Shown here: positions 22,592 to 23,749 of the stretch, piece by piece
Numbering within the stretch: position 1 is the first letter of the stretch
Layout of the letters: each line of letters begins with the position of its first letter
Assembly: GCA_964434575.1 (NCBI GenBank)
Contig: CAYSWB010000017.1
Span: 1 to 23,749, forward strand
DNA: 23,749 nucleotides
DNA from: DAORHV01 sp964434575
GTDB taxonomy: Bacteria; Patescibacteriota; Gracilibacteria; Peribacterales; Peribacteraceae
Direction: 5' to 3'
Position numbers and translations under genes: made by a program
The notes under the pieces: generated by a model
What the model was told of the DNA's origin: nothing
Databases searched by the model: none
The model's input: the letters and a program-made list of their open reading frames with translations, nothing else

Positions 22592-23749
22592 TCAGATGGT
22601 AGCAGTAAGATCGCGCAAGTGGTTAAACACATAGGTGTCTTCAGTGCCGTCATCAGGATTTGTGGTTGTCATTTTCGCGGCGATGGCATCGCGATATTGA
22701 TCGCTGCTGCTCGCTCCGGTCTTTTGCGTCGTTTCTACCCACAGCCAAGCGTCAGCGCCCTCGCGTTGCGGCAATGACGCGATCCGATCGCTCCGGAACG
22801 TGAATTTTGAGGCGATCGCATTCGTCGGATCGATCTTTTGGAGACGGATCAGGTTTGCAAACGCTGTAACGGCCAAACCGTGTTCTTCGATGGGATTCAG
22901 GACATCCGGTGAGCGAATTTCTACGGCATATTGTGCGGTGCCGGCACGGCTATGAGAGCCGAGATGGCTGGAGTGGAAGGCTGTAGACGTCTTGCTGACC
23001 GCGCCGAAATTGACCTGAGAAGCGTCGTATCTCGCTCCCAAGGTTGGATCCACCGCCGAGTCCATAGCAACGAACGTGTCGACGCCGAATCCATTTTCAG
23101 CTTTGAATCGCTCGGCGATCTCATATCCTACAAATGAGCCCCAGCTATGACCGCCGATGCGGATCATCGATCCAGACACCCCTGCACCCTTTAGCGCCGC
23201 ATACGCCCAGTCGGCAAACTTCTCGATCCCGCGCTCGCCTTGCATGCCGAATACTTCAGGCCAGTTGGCTGACGACACGGAATTCCAATCCAGAGAAACA
23301 ACTTGATACCCCGATGCGACCAAGGCCTTCTGCAATTCCACAAATTTCCCGCTATCTGGACCATCTTCCCGACCATGAATCACCACCCACACCGGCTTGG
23401 TGGGGTCGAGGGTATTCACATTTGGTACTGCATCGTCAGTTCCGTTGTAATCAGTGTTACGTGTACCGCTAGGTAAAAACTCCGTCACCCTCAAGCTCAC
23501 CGGCATCTCCGTACCGCCCAGCTGCACCGTGCCCTCGATGGAGCTCGTCCTCGTGGCGGAGAGATCGGCGTCCAGGCCGATGATCGCGTTAGCAGGCAGG
23601 TTGGCTGCCGAGACCAGCGGCGACGTGAAGGTCAGCGTGTAGGAGCCGGCTTGTAAGGTCTGCTTCACGACGGCTGGATTATTGCCGCTGGCCATCAGAC
23701 TCAACACGATCCGTCCCTGCGCATCCTTCAACTCCATTTTCCCTGCCAG
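22592..23749 (-). CDS. Extracellular lipase-like alpha/beta hydrolase, C-terminal part
   Basis: The frame stays open to the window edge, so the N-terminus is missing; 385 codons are visible. The first part resembles a bacterial pre-peptidase C-type beta domain (LQAGSYTLTFTSPL). The hydrolase domain begins KPVWVVIHGRED (oxyanion loop), with VVSLDWN and the nucleophile elbow GGHSWGSFVG (GxSxG). VAMDSAVDP probably holds the acid, and the catalytic His is likely in HSSHLGSHS. The arrangement is that of pancreatic-type or PGAP1-like lipases in exported bacterial proteins. No repeats of the RTX type are visible in this part. The next gene starts 2 nt after its stop. Lipase versus other esterase activity is undetermined. 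Confidence 0.8.
   Translation of the reverse strand: MAGKMELKDAQGRIVLSLMASGNNPAVVKQTLQAGSYTLTFTSPLVSAANLPANAIIGLDADLSATRTSSIEGTVQLGGTEMPVSLRVTEFLPSGTRNTDYNGTDDAVPNVNTLDPTKPVWVVIHGREDGPDSGKFVELQKALVASGYQVVSLDWNSVSSANWPEVFGMQGERGIEKFADWAYAALKGAGVSGSMIRIGGHSWGSFVGYEIAERFKAENGFGVDTFVAMDSAVDPTLGARYDASQVNFGAVSKTSTAFHSSHLGSHSRAGTAQYAVEIRSPDVLNPIEEHGLAVTAFANLIRLQKIDPTNAIASKFTFRSDRIASLPQREGADAWLWVETTQKTGASSSDQYRDAIAAKMTTTNPDDGTEDTYVFNHLRDLTATI
22596..22604 (-). promoter_or_regulatory. Possible internal extended -10 before the Cys-rich gene
   Basis: TGC-TACCAT on the minus strand, 6 nt before the ATG at 22589, inside the last codons of the lipase-like gene. It matches the pattern at purB, ligA and others, but co-transcription is equally possible. 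Confidence 0.4.

Overview
The window is bacterial, GC-rich for most of its length and gene-dense. TGA serves as a stop in many genes (for example purB and the S66 peptidase gene), so the code is standard 11. Almost no gene has a Shine-Dalgarno sequence. About ten have a -10 hexamer, often in the extended form TGC-TAnnnT, ending only 6-8 nt before the start codon, which points to widespread leaderless transcription. Small housekeeping genes mixed with many unrecognised proteins would fit a candidate-phylum (Patescibacteria-like) bacterium, but the lineage cannot be fixed from this sequence; that part is inference.

Layout. 1-1089: 3' end of ftsH (+), convergent with a two-gene minus-strand unit (2480-1093) of a small unknown protein and an S66/MccF-like peptidase. 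2678-3976 is an unknown minus gene divergent from purB (4051-5367, +). An unknown Cys/His protein (5420-5959) and a tRNA-Leu(GAG) with its own promoter and terminator follow. 6288-9211 holds three minus genes: a GGDEF-like protein, a NUDIX hydrolase and a PlsC-like acyltransferase. A 564-aa unknown protein follows (9452-11146, +). Next is an M23 peptidase without a signal peptide (11240-11779, -), bracketed by two related palindromic repeats built from 9-nt units. A PRMT-like methyltransferase (11928-12851, +) then converges on an N-acetylglutamate kinase/synthase-like gene (12860-14233, -). ligA (14470-16527, -), a chorismate-mutase-like protein (16637-16891, +) and pilT (16948-17943, +) come after that.

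The right part (17954-23749) looks accessory. It starts with a conspicuously AT-rich gene for a HExxH metallopeptidase. Then come secreted or membrane proteins on the minus strand: an S41/PDZ homologue whose catalytic residues appear lost, a signal-peptide protein with a Ser-rich linker, a tiny membrane peptide, a Cys-rich membrane-anchored protein, and the end of an extracellular lipase-like alpha/beta hydrolase.

The most interesting structure is the leader of the N-acetylglutamate kinase/synthase-like gene. A promoter (TTGCAT-16-TACAAT) stands 7 nt before a 21-codon ORF with five Arg codons, four of them CGA or CGT. A small hairpin and then a complete intrinsic terminator follow, the terminator ending 22 nt before the structural gene. 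This has the layout of an arginine-sensing transcription attenuator, which would be regulation by leader-peptide translation in a genome that otherwise seems to use leaderless mRNAs.
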